A DNA stretch of 64,000 nt from Micromonospora cremea (GTDB lineage Bacteria > Actinomycetota > Actinomycetes > Mycobacteriales > Micromonosporaceae): the NCBI RefSeq assembly GCF_900143515.1, contig NZ_FSQT01000002.1, forward strand, positions 2,853,501-2,917,500. The letters are read 5' to 3'. Both the position numbers and the translations under genes were made by a program. Numbering within the stretch: the first letter of the stretch is position 1; every line of letters starts with the position of its first letter. Under the pieces are notes generated by a model that saw only the letters and a program-made list of their open reading frames with translations, did not search any database and was not told the origin of the DNA. Shown piece after piece: positions 30,237 to 39,484 of this stretch.

Positions 30237-31844
30237 CTGAGACTCGAACTGCGCGGCATCACCAAGCGGTTCGGTGATCTGGTCGCCAACGACCACATCG
30301 ATCTGACGGTGGAGCCTGGAGAGATTCACGCCCTGCTCGGCGAGAACGGCGCGGGCAAGTCGACCCTGATGAACGTGCTCTACGGGCTCTACCAGCCCGA
30401 CGAGGGCGAGATCCTGGTCGACGGCAAGCCGCTGAAGCTGAAGGGCCCGTCCGACGCGATCGCGGCCGGGATCGGCATGGTGCACCAGCACTTCATGCTG
30501 GTGCCGGTCTTCACCGTCACCGAGAACATCATGCTCGGCGCCGAGCAGGTCCGGGGCGGCATCGCCGGTTTCCTGGACCGGCGGCGGGCCCGGCGCGAGG
30601 TCGCCGAGGTGTCTGAGCGCTACAACCTGCGGGTCGACCCGGACGCGGTGATCGAGGACCTGCCGGTCGGCATCCAGCAGCGCGTCGAGATCGTCAAGGC
30701 GCTCACCCGCGACGTCGACCTGCTCATCCTGGACGAGCCGACCGCGGTGCTCACCCCGCAGGAGACCGAGGAACTGCTGACGGTCATGCGGTCGCTGAAG
30801 GCCGCTGGCAAGTCGATCGTCTTCATCACCCACAAGCTCGGCGAGGTCAAGGCGATCGCCGACCGCATCACCGTGATCCGGCGGGGGAAGACCGTCGGCA
30901 CCGCCTCGCCGGAGGCCAGCCGCGATGAGCTGGCGGCGCTGATGGTGGGGCGCAGCGTCCGGCTCACCGTGGACAAGGGCACTGCCACGCCGGGCGAGCC
31001 GATGCTGGAGGTGGCCGGCCTGGTCGTGGACGACGACCGGCAGGTCCGGGCGGTCGACGGCGTGGACCTGACCGTGCGCGCGGGCGAGGTGCTCGGCGTG
31101 GCGGGCGTGCAGGGCAACGGCCAGACCGAGCTGATCGAGGCGATCATGGGCCTGCGCCCGGTGCTCGCCGGAACGGTCAGCCTGGGCGGCGACCGGATCG
31201 ACGGCTGGACGACCAAGAAGGTGCTCCGCGCCGGTGTCGGCTACGTGCCCGAGGACCGCAGCGTGGACGGCCTGGTCAAGGAGTTCAGCGTCGCGGAGAA
31301 CCTGGTGCTGGACATCTACGACCGGCCGCCGTTCGGCGCCGGGCTCGCGCTCAAGCCGGACGCAATCGCGACGTCGGCGAAGGAGCGGATCGAGCAGTTC
31401 GACGTACGCACCTCGTCGGCCGACGCGCCGGTGGGTACCCTCTCCGGCGGCAACCAGCAGAAGGTGATCGTGGCCCGGGAGCTGTCCCGGCCGCTGAAGC
31501 TCTTCATCGCCGCCCAGCCGACCCGCGGCGTCGACGTCGGGTCGATCGAGTTCATCCACAGCCGGATCATCCGCGAGCGGGACATCGGCACCGCCGTCAT
31601 GGTGGTCTCCAGCGAACTGGACGAGGTGATCGGGCTCGCCGACCGGATCGCGGTGATGTACCGCGGCCGGATCATCGGCATCGTCGGCCCGGACACCCCG
31701 CGCGAGGAGATCGGCCTGCTGATGGCCGGCATCAGCCCGGACGCGGTCTCCGAGGGTGGCGCGGACACCGCGCCGACCGGCGGCGCGGCTACCGACGGGG
31801 GCCCGGCGAGCGACGCAGGCTCCGCGAACGAGGACGAGGCATGA
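30237..31844 (+). CDS. Nucleoside ABC transporter ATPase (double domain), CTG start
   Basis: 535 aa with two fused ABC domains, as in the BmpD/RbsA-like nucleoside importers. Domain 1 has Walker [10 protein letters not shown] at residues 35-43 and [11 protein letters not shown]. Domain 2 has a degenerate Walker A (GVQGNGQTE) but a good signature SGGNQQK. No ATG, GTG or TTG in frame precedes the Walker A at a sensible place: the first is GTG 30309, which would delete the first beta strands. CTG 30237 ([13 protein letters not shown]) has GGAGG 5 nt upstream and gives the full domain. The stop overlaps the next ATG. Confidence 0.88.
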   Translation: MRLELRGITKRFGDLVANDHIDLTVEPGEIHALLGENGAGKSTLMNVLYGLYQPDEGEILVDGKPLKLKGPSDAIAAGIGMVHQHFMLVPVFTVTENIMLGAEQVRGGIAGFLDRRRARREVAEVSERYNLRVDPDAVIEDLPVGIQQRVEIVKALTRDVDLLILDEPTAVLTPQETEELLTVMRSLKAAGKSIVFITHKLGEVKAIADRITVIRRGKTVGTASPEASRDELAALMVGRSVRLTVDKGTATPGEPMLEVAGLVVDDDRQVRAVDGVDLTVRAGEVLGVAGVQGNGQTELIEAIMGLRPVLAGTVSLGGDRIDGWTTKKVLRAGVGYVPEDRSVDGLVKEFSVAENLVLDIYDRPPFGAGLALKPDAIATSAKERIEQFDVRTSSADAPVGTLSGGNQQKVIVARELSRPLKLFIAAQPTRGVDVGSIEFIHSRIIRERDIGTAVMVVSSELDEVIGLADRIAVMYRGRIIGIVGPDTPREEIGLLMAGISPDAVSEGGADTAPTGGAATDGGPASDAGSANEDEA

Positions 31845-33199
31845 GCGACCCCAACCCGCAGTCCGGCTCGCCGGACAAGGAACCGGCGAGCGAGGCGCAG
31901 GCCGCGCAGACGGCTCTCGGCAACACCGAACAGGCCGAGCCGGCGACGCCGGGCCGGTCGGCGCCCGAGTCGGAGCCGAGGCCCAGCCTGGGCCGCCTGT
32001 TCCTGAACAACCTCTGGGCGGCCAACACCTTCACGGTGACCCTGCTGTCGCTCGTGCTGGCGATCGTGGTCGGCGCGGTGCTGATGGTCATTTCTGATCC
32101 GGCCGTGCTCTCCACCTACTCGTACATCACGGCCCGCCCGTCGGACGCGTTCAGCGCCAGTTGGACGCTGGTGAGCGAGGCGTACGCGAACCTGTTCAAG
32201 GGCTCGATCTTCGATCCGGAGGCGTTCTCCGGCTGGCTGAACGGCGACAACGGCTGGCAGGCCGTGCTCGCGCCGATCTCCGAGACGCTCACCTACGCGG
32301 CCCCGCTGGTCTTCACCGGCCTGGCGGTGGCGCTGGCCTTCCGCGGTGGCCTGTTCAACATCGGCGCCCAGGGTCAGGCCACCATCGGCGTGATCCTGGC
32401 CGCGCTGGCCGGCTTCCTGCTGCCGCTGCCGCCCGGCCTGCACCTGCTGGTGGCGGTGCTGGCCGGCGCCCTGGGCGGGGCGGTCTGGGGCTTCATCCCG
32501 GGCATCCTCAAGGCCCGCACCGGCGCGCACGAGGTGATCAACACGATCATGCTCAACTACGTCGCCACGTACTTCCTCACCTGGCTCATCGTGCAGAACG
32601 GGGTGCAGGACCCGACCCGTACCGACGCGATCAGCAAGGCGGTGGACACGTCCGCCCAGCTGCCCCGACTGCTCGGTGACAACCTGCGGGTGCACGCCGG
32701 CATCCTGCTCGCCGTGCTGGCCACCTGGGGGGTCGCCTGGCTGCTCAACCGCTCCACGCTCGGCTTCGAGCTGCGCGCGGTCGGCGCCAACCCGGACGCC
32801 GCCCGCACCGCGGGCATCAGTGTCACCCGGACGTACACCCTGATCATGGTCTTCTCCGGGATCCTGGCCGGTCTCGGCGGCTCGAACATGGTCCTCGGCT
32901 CCACCGCCAGCGCGTTGACCCCGCTGGTGGTCGCGCAGATCGGCTTCGACGGCATCCTGGTGGCGCTGCTCGGGCGGGTGAAGCCCTGGGGGGTGCTGCT
33001 GGCCGCGCTGCTGTTCGGGGCGCTCCAGGCCGGCGGCAACCGGATGCAGTCGTACTCGGGGATCTCGCTGGAGCTGGTGACCGTGCTCCAGGCGCTGATC
33101 GTCATCTTCATCGCCGCACCCGCCCTGGTGAAAGCGATCTTCCAGCTCCGGGCCGCACGGGCCGCCCGGTTGCAGACGAGCCTGGCGAAGGGCTGGTAA
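31841..33199 (+). CDS. Nucleoside ABC transporter permease 1
   Basis: 452 aa, BPD_transp_2 (branched-chain/ribose type) permease with 8-10 hydrophobic helices after an unusually long hydrophilic, Glu/Ala-rich N-terminus of about 50 residues. [17 protein letters not shown] and [18 protein letters not shown] are typical of nucleoside permeases of the YufP/BmpE kind. ATG overlaps the ATPase stop. Confidence 0.9.
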   Translation: MSDPNPQSGSPDKEPASEAQAAQTALGNTEQAEPATPGRSAPESEPRPSLGRLFLNNLWAANTFTVTLLSLVLAIVVGAVLMVISDPAVLSTYSYITARPSDAFSASWTLVSEAYANLFKGSIFDPEAFSGWLNGDNGWQAVLAPISETLTYAAPLVFTGLAVALAFRGGLFNIGAQGQATIGVILAALAGFLLPLPPGLHLLVAVLAGALGGAVWGFIPGILKARTGAHEVINTIMLNYVATYFLTWLIVQNGVQDPTRTDAISKAVDTSAQLPRLLGDNLRVHAGILLAVLATWGVAWLLNRSTLGFELRAVGANPDAARTAGISVTRTYTLIMVFSGILAGLGGSNMVLGSTASALTPLVVAQIGFDGILVALLGRVKPWGVLLAALLFGALQAGGNRMQSYSGISLELVTVLQALIVIFIAAPALVKAIFQLRAARAARLQTSLAKGW

Positions 33200-33202
33200 C
33201 TC

Positions 33203-34483
33203 ATGTCCACCATGGCTGTCCCCGACGTCGCGGTCGCCCCGGTCGACGAGGGCTTCTGGACCCGGAACCGCAAGGTCGGCCTCGTGCTGCTGGCGCTCGG
33301 CCTGCTCGCGGCGGTGCTCTTCGGTGCGCTCGCCACCGACCAGCAGGCCCGGTTCACGCTCAGCGATGACGCGGCCGGTGCCGCGCTGGAGATCAACGGC
33401 ACGATCGGGGCGATCCTGTTCGGGATCATCGCGATCGCCGCCGGGGCGGCGCTGCTCGCCGGGGTGCCGAAGCGGTGGTTCCTCACCGTGCTCGGCGTCG
33501 GGCTGGTCGGCTTCGTGCTCTCCTTCCTCTGCTGGCAGGTCTCCGCCGCGCCGACCGGGCAGAACTTCATGCCGCTGGTCAACATCATCCGGGGCACCTT
33601 CATCCTGGCCCTGCCGCTGATCTTCGGTGCGCTCGCCGGGGTGCTCTGCGAGCGGTCCGGCGTGGTCAACGTGGCCATCGAGGGGCAGTTGCTGATGGGC
33701 GCGTTCAGCGGCGCGCTGTTCGGCAGCCTCTCCGGCAACGTCTGGGTGGGCCTGGTCGCCGCCGCCATCGGCGGCGCGTTCATCTCGCTGCTGCTGGCCG
33801 TCTTCGCCATCCGCTACCTGGTCGACCAGGTGGTCATCGGTATCGTGCTGAACCTGCTGGCGGTCGGCGTCACCGGCTTCCTCTACGAGCGGCTGATGCA
33901 GACCGACGCGACGAAGTACAACAGCGCGCCCCGCTTCGGCAACTGGAACATTCCGCTGCTCGAGGACATCCCGGTGCTCGGCCCGGCGTTGTTCCGCGGC
34001 AACATCTTCCTCTACCTCGGCCTGCTCCTGGTGCTGGTGATCCACATCGGGTTGTTCCGTACCCGGTGGGGGCTGCGGACCCGCTCGGTCGGTGAGCACC
34101 CGACCGCCGCCGACACGCTCGGCGTCAAGGTGCTGCGGGTGCGCTACCGCAACGTGCTGCTCGCCGGTGTGGTCGCCGGCATCGGCGGCGCGTCCTACAC
34201 GCTGGCGCTCTACTCGTTCACCAAGAACATGATCGGCGGTAAGGGCTTCATCGCGCTGGCCGCGCTGATCTTCGGCCGGTGGAACCCGACCGGGGCGCTG
34301 CTCGCCGCGCTCTTCTTCGGCTTCGCCGACCAGCTCGCCACCTACCTGGGTGCGATCAACAGCGTGATCCCGAGCCAGTTCCTGGCCATGCTGCCCTACC
34401 TGGCGACGATCCTGGCGGTGGCCGGGCTGGTCGGCCGGGTCCGGGCGCCAGCCGCCGACGGCAAGCCGTACATCAAGGGCTGA
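33203..34483 (+). CDS. Nucleoside ABC transporter permease 2
   Basis: 426 aa, second BPD_transp_2 subunit (YufQ/BmpF kind), with CERSGVVNVAIEGQLLMGA and RSVGEHPTAADTLGVKVLRVRY. About ten helices. ATG 33203 follows the first permease after 3 bp. It completes the importer; cytidine deaminase follows 73 bp downstream. Confidence 0.9.
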   Translation: MSTMAVPDVAVAPVDEGFWTRNRKVGLVLLALGLLAAVLFGALATDQQARFTLSDDAAGAALEINGTIGAILFGIIAIAAGAALLAGVPKRWFLTVLGVGLVGFVLSFLCWQVSAAPTGQNFMPLVNIIRGTFILALPLIFGALAGVLCERSGVVNVAIEGQLLMGAFSGALFGSLSGNVWVGLVAAAIGGAFISLLLAVFAIRYLVDQVVIGIVLNLLAVGVTGFLYERLMQTDATKYNSAPRFGNWNIPLLEDIPVLGPALFRGNIFLYLGLLLVLVIHIGLFRTRWGLRTRSVGEHPTAADTLGVKVLRVRYRNVLLAGVVAGIGGASYTLALYSFTKNMIGGKGFIALAALIFGRWNPTGALLAALFFGFADQLATYLGAINSVIPSQFLAMLPYLATILAVAGLVGRVRAPAADGKPYIKG

Positions 34484-34556
34484 CGCCCGGTGTCGACGCG
34501 GCGGGGCTGAGGTGGTCCCGCCGCAGGCCACGATGACGGTGCGGCAGAATGATGGG

Positions 34557-35267
34557 ATGACTGAGATCGACTGGGCGCGGTTGCGCGCCGCCGCCGCGGA
34601 GGCGATGCGGCACGCGTACGCGCCGTACTCGACGTTCCCGGTCGGTGCGGCCGCGCTGGTCGACGACGGCCGGGTGGTGGTCGGCTGCAACGTGGAGAAC
34701 GCCGCGTACGGGGTGACGCTCTGCGCCGAGTGCGGTGTGGTCTCCAGCCTGCACGCCACCGGGGGCGGCCGCCTCGTCGCGCTCTCCTGCGTCGACGCCA
34801 CGGGTGAGCCGTTGATGCCGTGTGGCCGGTGCCGGCAGCTGCTCTGGGAGCACGGCGGGCCGGAGTGCCTGATCGAGACCAAGGGCCGCCCGCTGCGGAT
34901 GGCCGAGCTGCTGCCGCACGCCTTCGGTGTGGAGGACCTGGAGGCGGTGACCGGCGAGACGCCGGTGCCGGTGGTCCCGGAGCGGCTGGCCGCCTGGCGC
35001 GGGCGCGGCACGGTCTTCGTGCACCCGGACATGTCCGCCGGGCAGCAGGTCTGGACGGCGTACTGGGAGCGGTCGGCCGGGGATGACGCGGGCGCCGAGA
35101 CCGGCGTGCTGGAGGAGGCCCCGAGCTGGGACGACCCGGCCGAGGCGATCATCTGGGGGATGGCCCGGACGCCCCGCGTGGTGGTGGTGGACGCGACCGG
35201 CACCATTTTCTGGGCCGGTGAGGGTGAGCCGCCTCTGGAGATTCCGGTTCGCTGGTCTGCTCCCTGA
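34557..35267 (+). CDS. cdd: Cytidine deaminase with C-terminal extension
   Basis: Zinc enzyme deaminating cytidine/deoxycytidine to uridine. CNVENAAYG with the CAE zinc/proton-shuttle motif and PCGRCRQL fall within the first 110 residues, the normal size of tetrameric CDA. The protein continues to 236 aa with a further 100-residue region containing SWDDPAEAIIWGMARTPRVVVV, which looks like a separate small alpha/beta domain. ATG 34557 is used; upstream codons are unlikely. It follows the nucleoside importer and precedes deoA. Confidence 0.9.
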   Translation: MTEIDWARLRAAAAEAMRHAYAPYSTFPVGAAALVDDGRVVVGCNVENAAYGVTLCAECGVVSSLHATGGGRLVALSCVDATGEPLMPCGRCRQLLWEHGGPECLIETKGRPLRMAELLPHAFGVEDLEAVTGETPVPVVPERLAAWRGRGTVFVHPDMSAGQQVWTAYWERSAGDDAGAETGVLEEAPSWDDPAEAIIWGMARTPRVVVVDATGTIFWAGEGEPPLEIPVRWSAP

Positions 35268-35290
35268 GGTTGCTCTGTGGTTGCGCTTGA

Positions 35291-35364
35291 GGGCCGGGGC
35301 CGACCGTGCCCGGCTCCGGGCGGTCAGGCTTGATCCCTCCGCCGGGCACGCGCGGCCCCGGCCC
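35291..35364 (+). repeat. Hairpin element with conserved 26-nt loop, copy 1
   Basis: A 24-nt arm (35291-35314), a 26-nt loop (35315-35340) and a 24-nt arm (35341-35364) pair at 22 of 24 positions. The loop core GTCAGGCTTGATCCCT recurs, with flanking bases, in a second hairpin at 59516-59589 whose stem sequence differs. It starts 23 bp after the cdd stop, in cdd orientation. No U-tract follows. Confidence 0.8.
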
Positions 35365-35436
35365 CGTCCTGGGCACGGCCGTACATCGGTCACGGTTGCG
35401 AGCCGGTATCTGCTTTACGACTAGGAAGAACTTCTG

Positions 35437-36720
35437 ATGAGTGGTGCTTTTGCTGCCGTTGACGTCATTCGGGTGAAGCGGGACGGGGGTGTGCTGTCGG
35501 ACGCGCAGATCGACTGGGTGATGGACGCGTACACCCGGGGGGTGGTCGCCGACGAGCAGATGTCCGCGTTGGCCATGGCGATCCTGCTCAACGGCATGAC
35601 CGGCCCGGAGATCGCCCGGTGGACCGCCGCGATGATCGCCAGCGGTGAGCGGCTGGACCTCTCGGCGGTGCGCCGCCCGACGGTCGACAAGCACTCCACC
35701 GGCGGCGTCGGCGACAAGATCACTCTGCCGCTCACCCCGCTGGTGGCGGCCTGCGGCGCGGCCGTGCCGCAGCTGAGCGGGCGCGGCCTCGGGCACACCG
35801 GCGGCACGCTCGACAAGCTGGAGTCCATCCCGGGCTGGCGGGCCGCGCTGAGCAACGACGAGTTCATCACCCAGCTCGGCGACGTCGGCGCGGTGATCTG
35901 CGCGGCCGGCGCGGGGCTCGCCCCCGCCGACCGCAAGCTGTACGCGCTGCGCGACGTGACCGGCACCGTGGAGGCGATCCCGCTGATCGCCAGCTCGATC
36001 ATGAGCAAGAAGATCGCCGAGGGCACCGGTGCGCTGGTCCTCGACGTCAAGGTCGGCTCGGGCGCCTTCATGAAGTCCGTCGACCAGGCCCGTGAGCTGG
36101 CCCGCACCATGGTCGAGCTGGGCGGTGCGCACGGCGTGCGGACGGTCGCCCTGCTCACCGACATGTCCACCCCGCTCGGCCTGGCGATCGGCAACGCGGT
36201 CGAGGTGACCGAGTCGCTCGAGGTGCTGGCCGGAGGCGGGCCGGCCGACGTGGTGGAGCTGACGCTGGCCCTGGCCCGGGAGATGCTCGACGCCGCCGGC
36301 CTGCCGGACGCCGATCCGGCGGCGGCGCTGCGGGACGGCCGGGCGATGGACTGCTGGCGGGCGATGATCCGGGCGCAGGGCGGCGACCCGGACGCGCCGA
36401 TGCCGGCCGCCCCGGAGATCGAGGTGGTGCGCGCCGAGCAGGACGGGCACGTGGGGGCCGTCGACGCGTACGCCATGGGGGTGGCGGCCTGGCGGCTCGG
36501 CGCGGGCCGGGCCCGCAAGGAGGACCCGGTCAGCGTGCCGGCCGGGGTGGTGCTGCACAAGCGGCCCGGCGATCCGGTGCGAGCCGGTGACGCCCTGTAC
36601 GAGCTGCGCGCCGAGGACCCGGCGCGGATTCCGGCGGCGCTCGCGGAGGCCGCTCGCGCGGTGCGGATCGCGCCGACCGCGCCGGTGCCGACGCCGCTGG
36701 TCATCGAGCGGATCGGCTGA
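35437..36720 (+). CDS. deoA: Thymidine (pyrimidine-nucleoside) phosphorylase
   Basis: Phosphorolyses thymidine/uridine/deoxyuridine to base plus (deoxy)ribose-1-phosphate. 427 aa: all-alpha N-terminal domain, then DKHSTGGVGDK (phosphate site), GRGLGHTGGTLDKLESIPG and the alpha/beta domain with KVGSGAFMKS. C-terminal PYNP domain about residues 340-420. Downstream of cdd and the importer, it uses the uridine released by Cdd. Deoxyribose-phosphate goes on to DeoC at 62 kb. Confidence 0.95.
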   Translation: MSGAFAAVDVIRVKRDGGVLSDAQIDWVMDAYTRGVVADEQMSALAMAILLNGMTGPEIARWTAAMIASGERLDLSAVRRPTVDKHSTGGVGDKITLPLTPLVAACGAAVPQLSGRGLGHTGGTLDKLESIPGWRAALSNDEFITQLGDVGAVICAAGAGLAPADRKLYALRDVTGTVEAIPLIASSIMSKKIAEGTGALVLDVKVGSGAFMKSVDQARELARTMVELGGAHGVRTVALLTDMSTPLGLAIGNAVEVTESLEVLAGGGPADVVELTLALAREMLDAAGLPDADPAAALRDGRAMDCWRAMIRAQGGDPDAPMPAAPEIEVVRAEQDGHVGAVDAYAMGVAAWRLGAGRARKEDPVSVPAGVVLHKRPGDPVRAGDALYELRAEDPARIPAALAEAARAVRIAPTAPVPTPLVIERIG

Positions 36721-36832
36721 CTCGGCCCGGGGTCGGGGCGGCGTGGTGCCGGTCACCAGGGACCGCTATTCTCGCAGGCCAAGGGGGGATAGCCGGCCTT
36801 GAGCCGTCGCGAGCAGACAGGAAATTTTTGCC

Positions 36833-37513
36833 GTGACCGTACCTGCCCCCAACCCACGCGAGGTGCGCGAGGCGAGCCTGGACGAGCTGTCCCGGCTCGG
36901 CCTGCCGTTGCCGCCGGCCCAGTTCCCGCTCGTCTGGGAGCCGGGTGACGAGATCGAGCTGCGCCCCACGGCGGAGATCGAGGCGCGGATCGCCGTGCTG
37001 CACCTGATCCTGGCCCGCTGCTTCGGGATGCCCCCGCAGGCGGCGATGAGCTGGCTGCTCGGCTCGCACCTGATGGAGATGGTGACCCCGCCGGAGTGGC
37101 AGTTCGTGATCGGCGGCAAGGGCGACCACCGCTCGTTCGTGCTGCACCACGACGCGCTCTTCGCGCTGGCCTGGGTGCTCGGGCTGAGCAAGCAGCTCGA
37201 CCCGACCCTCGCCGTGGACGAGCGGCTGGTCGAGCGGCTGCCGCAGATCGCCGAGGGGGAGACGTTTCCGCGCTGGCGGTCCCGGATCCTCGCCGCGCCG
37301 CAGCATCCCGCCGACGCGGCCGCCCTGCTCGACCTGCACTACTGCCTGGACTGGGCCTACCTGGAGACCGAGCGGGTCGGGCGGTCACTGCCCGGGCTGG
37401 TCGACGCGAACGCGATCGGGCAGCGGCGCTGGGCGCTGGAGTGGGCGGTGATCCTGCGCGGGCCGTACCACGATGAGCCCCCCGGCTGGGAAGAGGTCGA
37501 CCTCTCCACCTGA
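36833..37513 (+). CDS. DUF4272-type protein of unknown function
   Basis: 226 aa, soluble. Pattern features match DUF4272: R-x-A-S-x-D-E-L-x-R-L-G-L-P-L-P near the N-terminus, a helical middle with LHHDALFALAWVLGL, and the C-terminal RRWALEWAVILRG...WEEVDLST. The function is unknown. GTG 36833 is preceded by ACAGGAAA. A possible -10 TATTCT is at 36767-36772. It is convergent with rlmA, with only 2 bp between stops. Confidence 0.7.
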   Translation: MTVPAPNPREVREASLDELSRLGLPLPPAQFPLVWEPGDEIELRPTAEIEARIAVLHLILARCFGMPPQAAMSWLLGSHLMEMVTPPEWQFVIGGKGDHRSFVLHHDALFALAWVLGLSKQLDPTLAVDERLVERLPQIAEGETFPRWRSRILAAPQHPADAAALLDLHYCLDWAYLETERVGRSLPGLVDANAIGQRRWALEWAVILRGPYHDEPPGWEEVDLST

Positions 37514-37515
37514 GC

Positions 37516-38388
37516 TCAGCGGGGTCGCTGGACGTCGAGCCGGACCGCCACGGTGACCCGGACCGGTTCGGGCAGCGCGGCCAGCCGGGTGGCGAGAGCG
37601 GCTGGGTCGGTGTGCCAGGCGCTGGGGCCCATCCCGACCAGGGTGGCGACCTCCGGCCGGGTCAGCGCCAGCTCGGCCCGGTGTACGGCCGAGCCGACCG
37701 CGGTGAAGTGCCCGCCCAGGCTGCCGGCCACCCGGTCGGCCTTGTCCGGGTCCACCCGCAGCAGGTCGAGGGCGTCCACCAGTTCGGCGAGGTGGTCGGC
37801 GGCGGGGGTGACCACCAGCAACGTCCCGGCCGGGTCGAGCACGCGGTGGAACTCCGCGCCGTTGCGCGGGGCGAAGACGTTCAGCAGCACGGAGGTCGAG
37901 GCGTCGGCGAGCGGCAGCCGCTGCCAGGTGTCGGCGAGCGCCGCGGCCGCTCGGGGGTGCGCCCGTGCCGCGCGGCGCAGCGCCGGCTTGGACACGTCCA
38001 GGGCCAGACCCACCGCGTCCGGCAGCGCCGCCAGCACCGCGCCGAGGTACCGGCCGGTGCCGGCGCCGGCGTCCACCACCAGGGGGTACGCGTCGACGGG
38101 GGGAGTTGTGCCGAGCTGATGCACGGCCAGAGCCGCCGCGTCGGCGAGCGCGGCCGAGATCAGGTCGTAGTGCCCGGCGGCGAGGAAGTCCGCCCGGGCA
38201 GCCACCATCTCGGCGCTGTCGCCGGCGTGCGGGGCGCGCCCGGCGAGCAGGTTGACGTACCCCTGTCGGGCGATGTCGAAGCTGTGCCGGCGCGGGCAGC
38301 GCAGAGCCCCGGCGGTGCCGGCGGTCGCCTCGGCCAGCGGCTCGCCGCAGACCGGGCAGCGCAGCCGGTCGAGGATGCGCGGGTCCAC
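37516..38388 (-). CDS. 23S rRNA (guanine-N1) methyltransferase, RlmA/TlrB type
   Basis: 290 aa. The N-terminal zinc motif CPVCGEPL...CPRRHSFD (about residues 11-40) is followed by QGYVNLL and a class I SAM-dependent fold with VVDAGAGTGRYL (about 106-117). RlmA(I) methylates G745 and RlmA(II)/TlrB G748 of 23S rRNA; the second gives tylosin-type macrolide tolerance. Sequence alone does not settle which. The MarR gene upstream ends 1 bp before its start, so they are co-transcribed. Confidence 0.85.
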   Translation of the reverse strand: MDPRILDRLRCPVCGEPLAEATAGTAGALRCPRRHSFDIARQGYVNLLAGRAPHAGDSAEMVAARADFLAAGHYDLISAALADAAALAVHQLGTTPPVDAYPLVVDAGAGTGRYLGAVLAALPDAVGLALDVSKPALRRAARAHPRAAAALADTWQRLPLADASTSVLLNVFAPRNGAEFHRVLDPAGTLLVVTPAADHLAELVDALDLLRVDPDKADRVAGSLGGHFTAVGSAVHRAELALTRPEVATLVGMGPSAWHTDPAALATRLAALPEPVRVTVAVRLDVQRPR

Positions 38389-38389
38389 G

Positions 38390-38887
38390 TCAGGCCGCCG
38401 GTTCGGGCTGCGGGCGGGTGGCCCGGGAGCCGGGGCCGGCGAGGTGGTCGACCACCCGGTGGGTGAGCGCGCCGAGCGCGTCCACCTCCGCCGGGGTGAG
38501 CAGGTCGATCAGGTGCCGCCGGACGGCGGCCACGTGGCCGGGGGCGGCGGACTCGATGGCCTGCCGGCCCGCCGGGGTTAGCACGACGATGGAGCCCCGG
38601 GCATCGTCGGCGCACTCCTCGCGGGTCACCAGGCCGCGCTGCTGCATCCGGCTCAGGTGGTGCGAGAGCCGGCTGCGCGACCACAGCATCCTGTCCGCCA
38701 GCTCGCTGAGGCGCAGCCGCCCCTGCGGAGTCTCGGAGAGGTCGGAGAGCACGTCGTAGTCCGGCTCGGAGAGGCCGGCGTCCTGGGCCAGCTCCCGGGC
38801 CAGCTCCAGGTCGAGCAGCCGACGCATCCGGCGGTAGCCGCGCCAGGCGTGGTCCTCCCGTTCGTCCAGCCACCGTGGTGCGTCCAT
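38390..38887 (-). CDS. MarR-family regulator
   Basis: 165 aa winged-helix regulator with LDLELARELAQDAGLSEPDYDVLSDLSE dimer helices and the DNA-reading segment RLRLSELADRMLWSRSRLSHHLSRMQQRGLV followed by the wing REECADDARGSIVVLTPAGR. It is divergent from an F420-type oxidoreductase gene, with two identical palindromes TGACATGTCA between them. It likely represses both directions until a small phenolic or redox ligand binds. Confidence 0.9.
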   Translation of the reverse strand: MDAPRWLDEREDHAWRGYRRMRRLLDLELARELAQDAGLSEPDYDVLSDLSETPQGRLRLSELADRMLWSRSRLSHHLSRMQQRGLVTREECADDARGSIVVLTPAGRQAIESAAPGHVAAVRRHLIDLLTPAEVDALGALTHRVVDHLAGPGSRATRPQPEPAA

Positions 38888-38909
38888 GCGTCGAGTCTAG
38901 CGGTTTCGT

Positions 38910-38950
38910 TGACATGTCATCTATTCGCCCCTAGGCTAGGTGACATGTCA
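38910..38950. promoter_or_regulatory. Twin MarR operators
   Basis: TGACATGTCA occurs at 38910-38919 and 38941-38950, 31 bp centre to centre (three helical turns). The first is flanked as GTTGACATGTCA and the second is its mirror, TGACATGTCAAC. The position between divergent MarR and oxidoreductase genes fits autorepression plus control of the neighbour. Confidence 0.75.
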
Positions 38951-38974
38951 ACGAACTTTCTCCAGGGGGATCCG

Positions 38975-39034
38975 ATGCTCCACCGGCTCGGCCGGCTGGC
39001 CGCCGCGCTCGCGCCGCCGCGGGTGCCGGCGTGA
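38975..39034 (+). CDS. Possible 19-aa leader peptide coupled to the F420 oxidoreductase
   Basis: ATG 38975, preceded by AGGGGGA, encodes MLHRLGRLAAALAPPRVPA; its TGA overlaps GTG 39031 as GTGA. The start of the next gene has no separate ribosome site, so coupling is plausible. Confidence 0.4.
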   Translation: MLHRLGRLAAALAPPRVPA

Positions 39035-39444
39035 GCGACCGGCTGTGGGAGCTGTTCGGCACGCGGGGGCGTGGTGTTCTGGTCACCCTGCGCCGGGACG
39101 GCCGTCCCCAACTGTCCAACCTCGACTACCTGGCCGAGCCGGGGCTGATCCGCTGCTCCACCACCGGGAGCCGGGCGAAGGTGCGCAACCTGCGCCGCGA
39201 TCCCCGGGCCAGCTTTCACGTGACCACGCCGGACGGCGGCGCGTACGCGGTCGCCGAGGGGGCCGTGACCCTCACCGAACCGGCCGTGGCCATCACCGAC
39301 GCGACGGTCGACGAGCTGGTCGAGGTCTACCGGCGGATTCGCGGCGAGCACCCGGACTGGGCGGACTACCGTGCCGCCATGGTCGCCGACGGACGGCTCG
39401 TGATCCGCCTCGACGTGCACCGGGTGTACGGCTGGCGGCCGTGA
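39031..39444 (+). CDS. PPOX-class F420-dependent oxidoreductase
   Basis: 137-aa split-barrel flavin/deazaflavin enzyme: RGVLVTLRRDGRPQLSNLDYL, TTGSRAKVRNLRRDPRASFHV and RLDVHRVYGW match the Rv1155-like TIGR03618 group. Typical substrates are unknown. GTG 39031 overlaps the leader peptide stop. Expression is probably controlled by the divergent MarR protein. Confidence 0.85.
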   Translation: MSDRLWELFGTRGRGVLVTLRRDGRPQLSNLDYLAEPGLIRCSTTGSRAKVRNLRRDPRASFHVTTPDGGAYAVAEGAVTLTEPAVAITDATVDELVEVYRRIRGEHPDWADYRAAMVADGRLVIRLDVHRVYGWRP

Positions 39445-39484
39445 CACCCGGCCGGTCCCGTCCCGGTTCGCCGGGGCCGCTGAC

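Noticed and set aside
31316..35206. A 1296-codon open frame antisense to the nucleoside ABC genes
   Set aside because: Composition is that of a reverse-frame shadow, with no domain or ribosome site.
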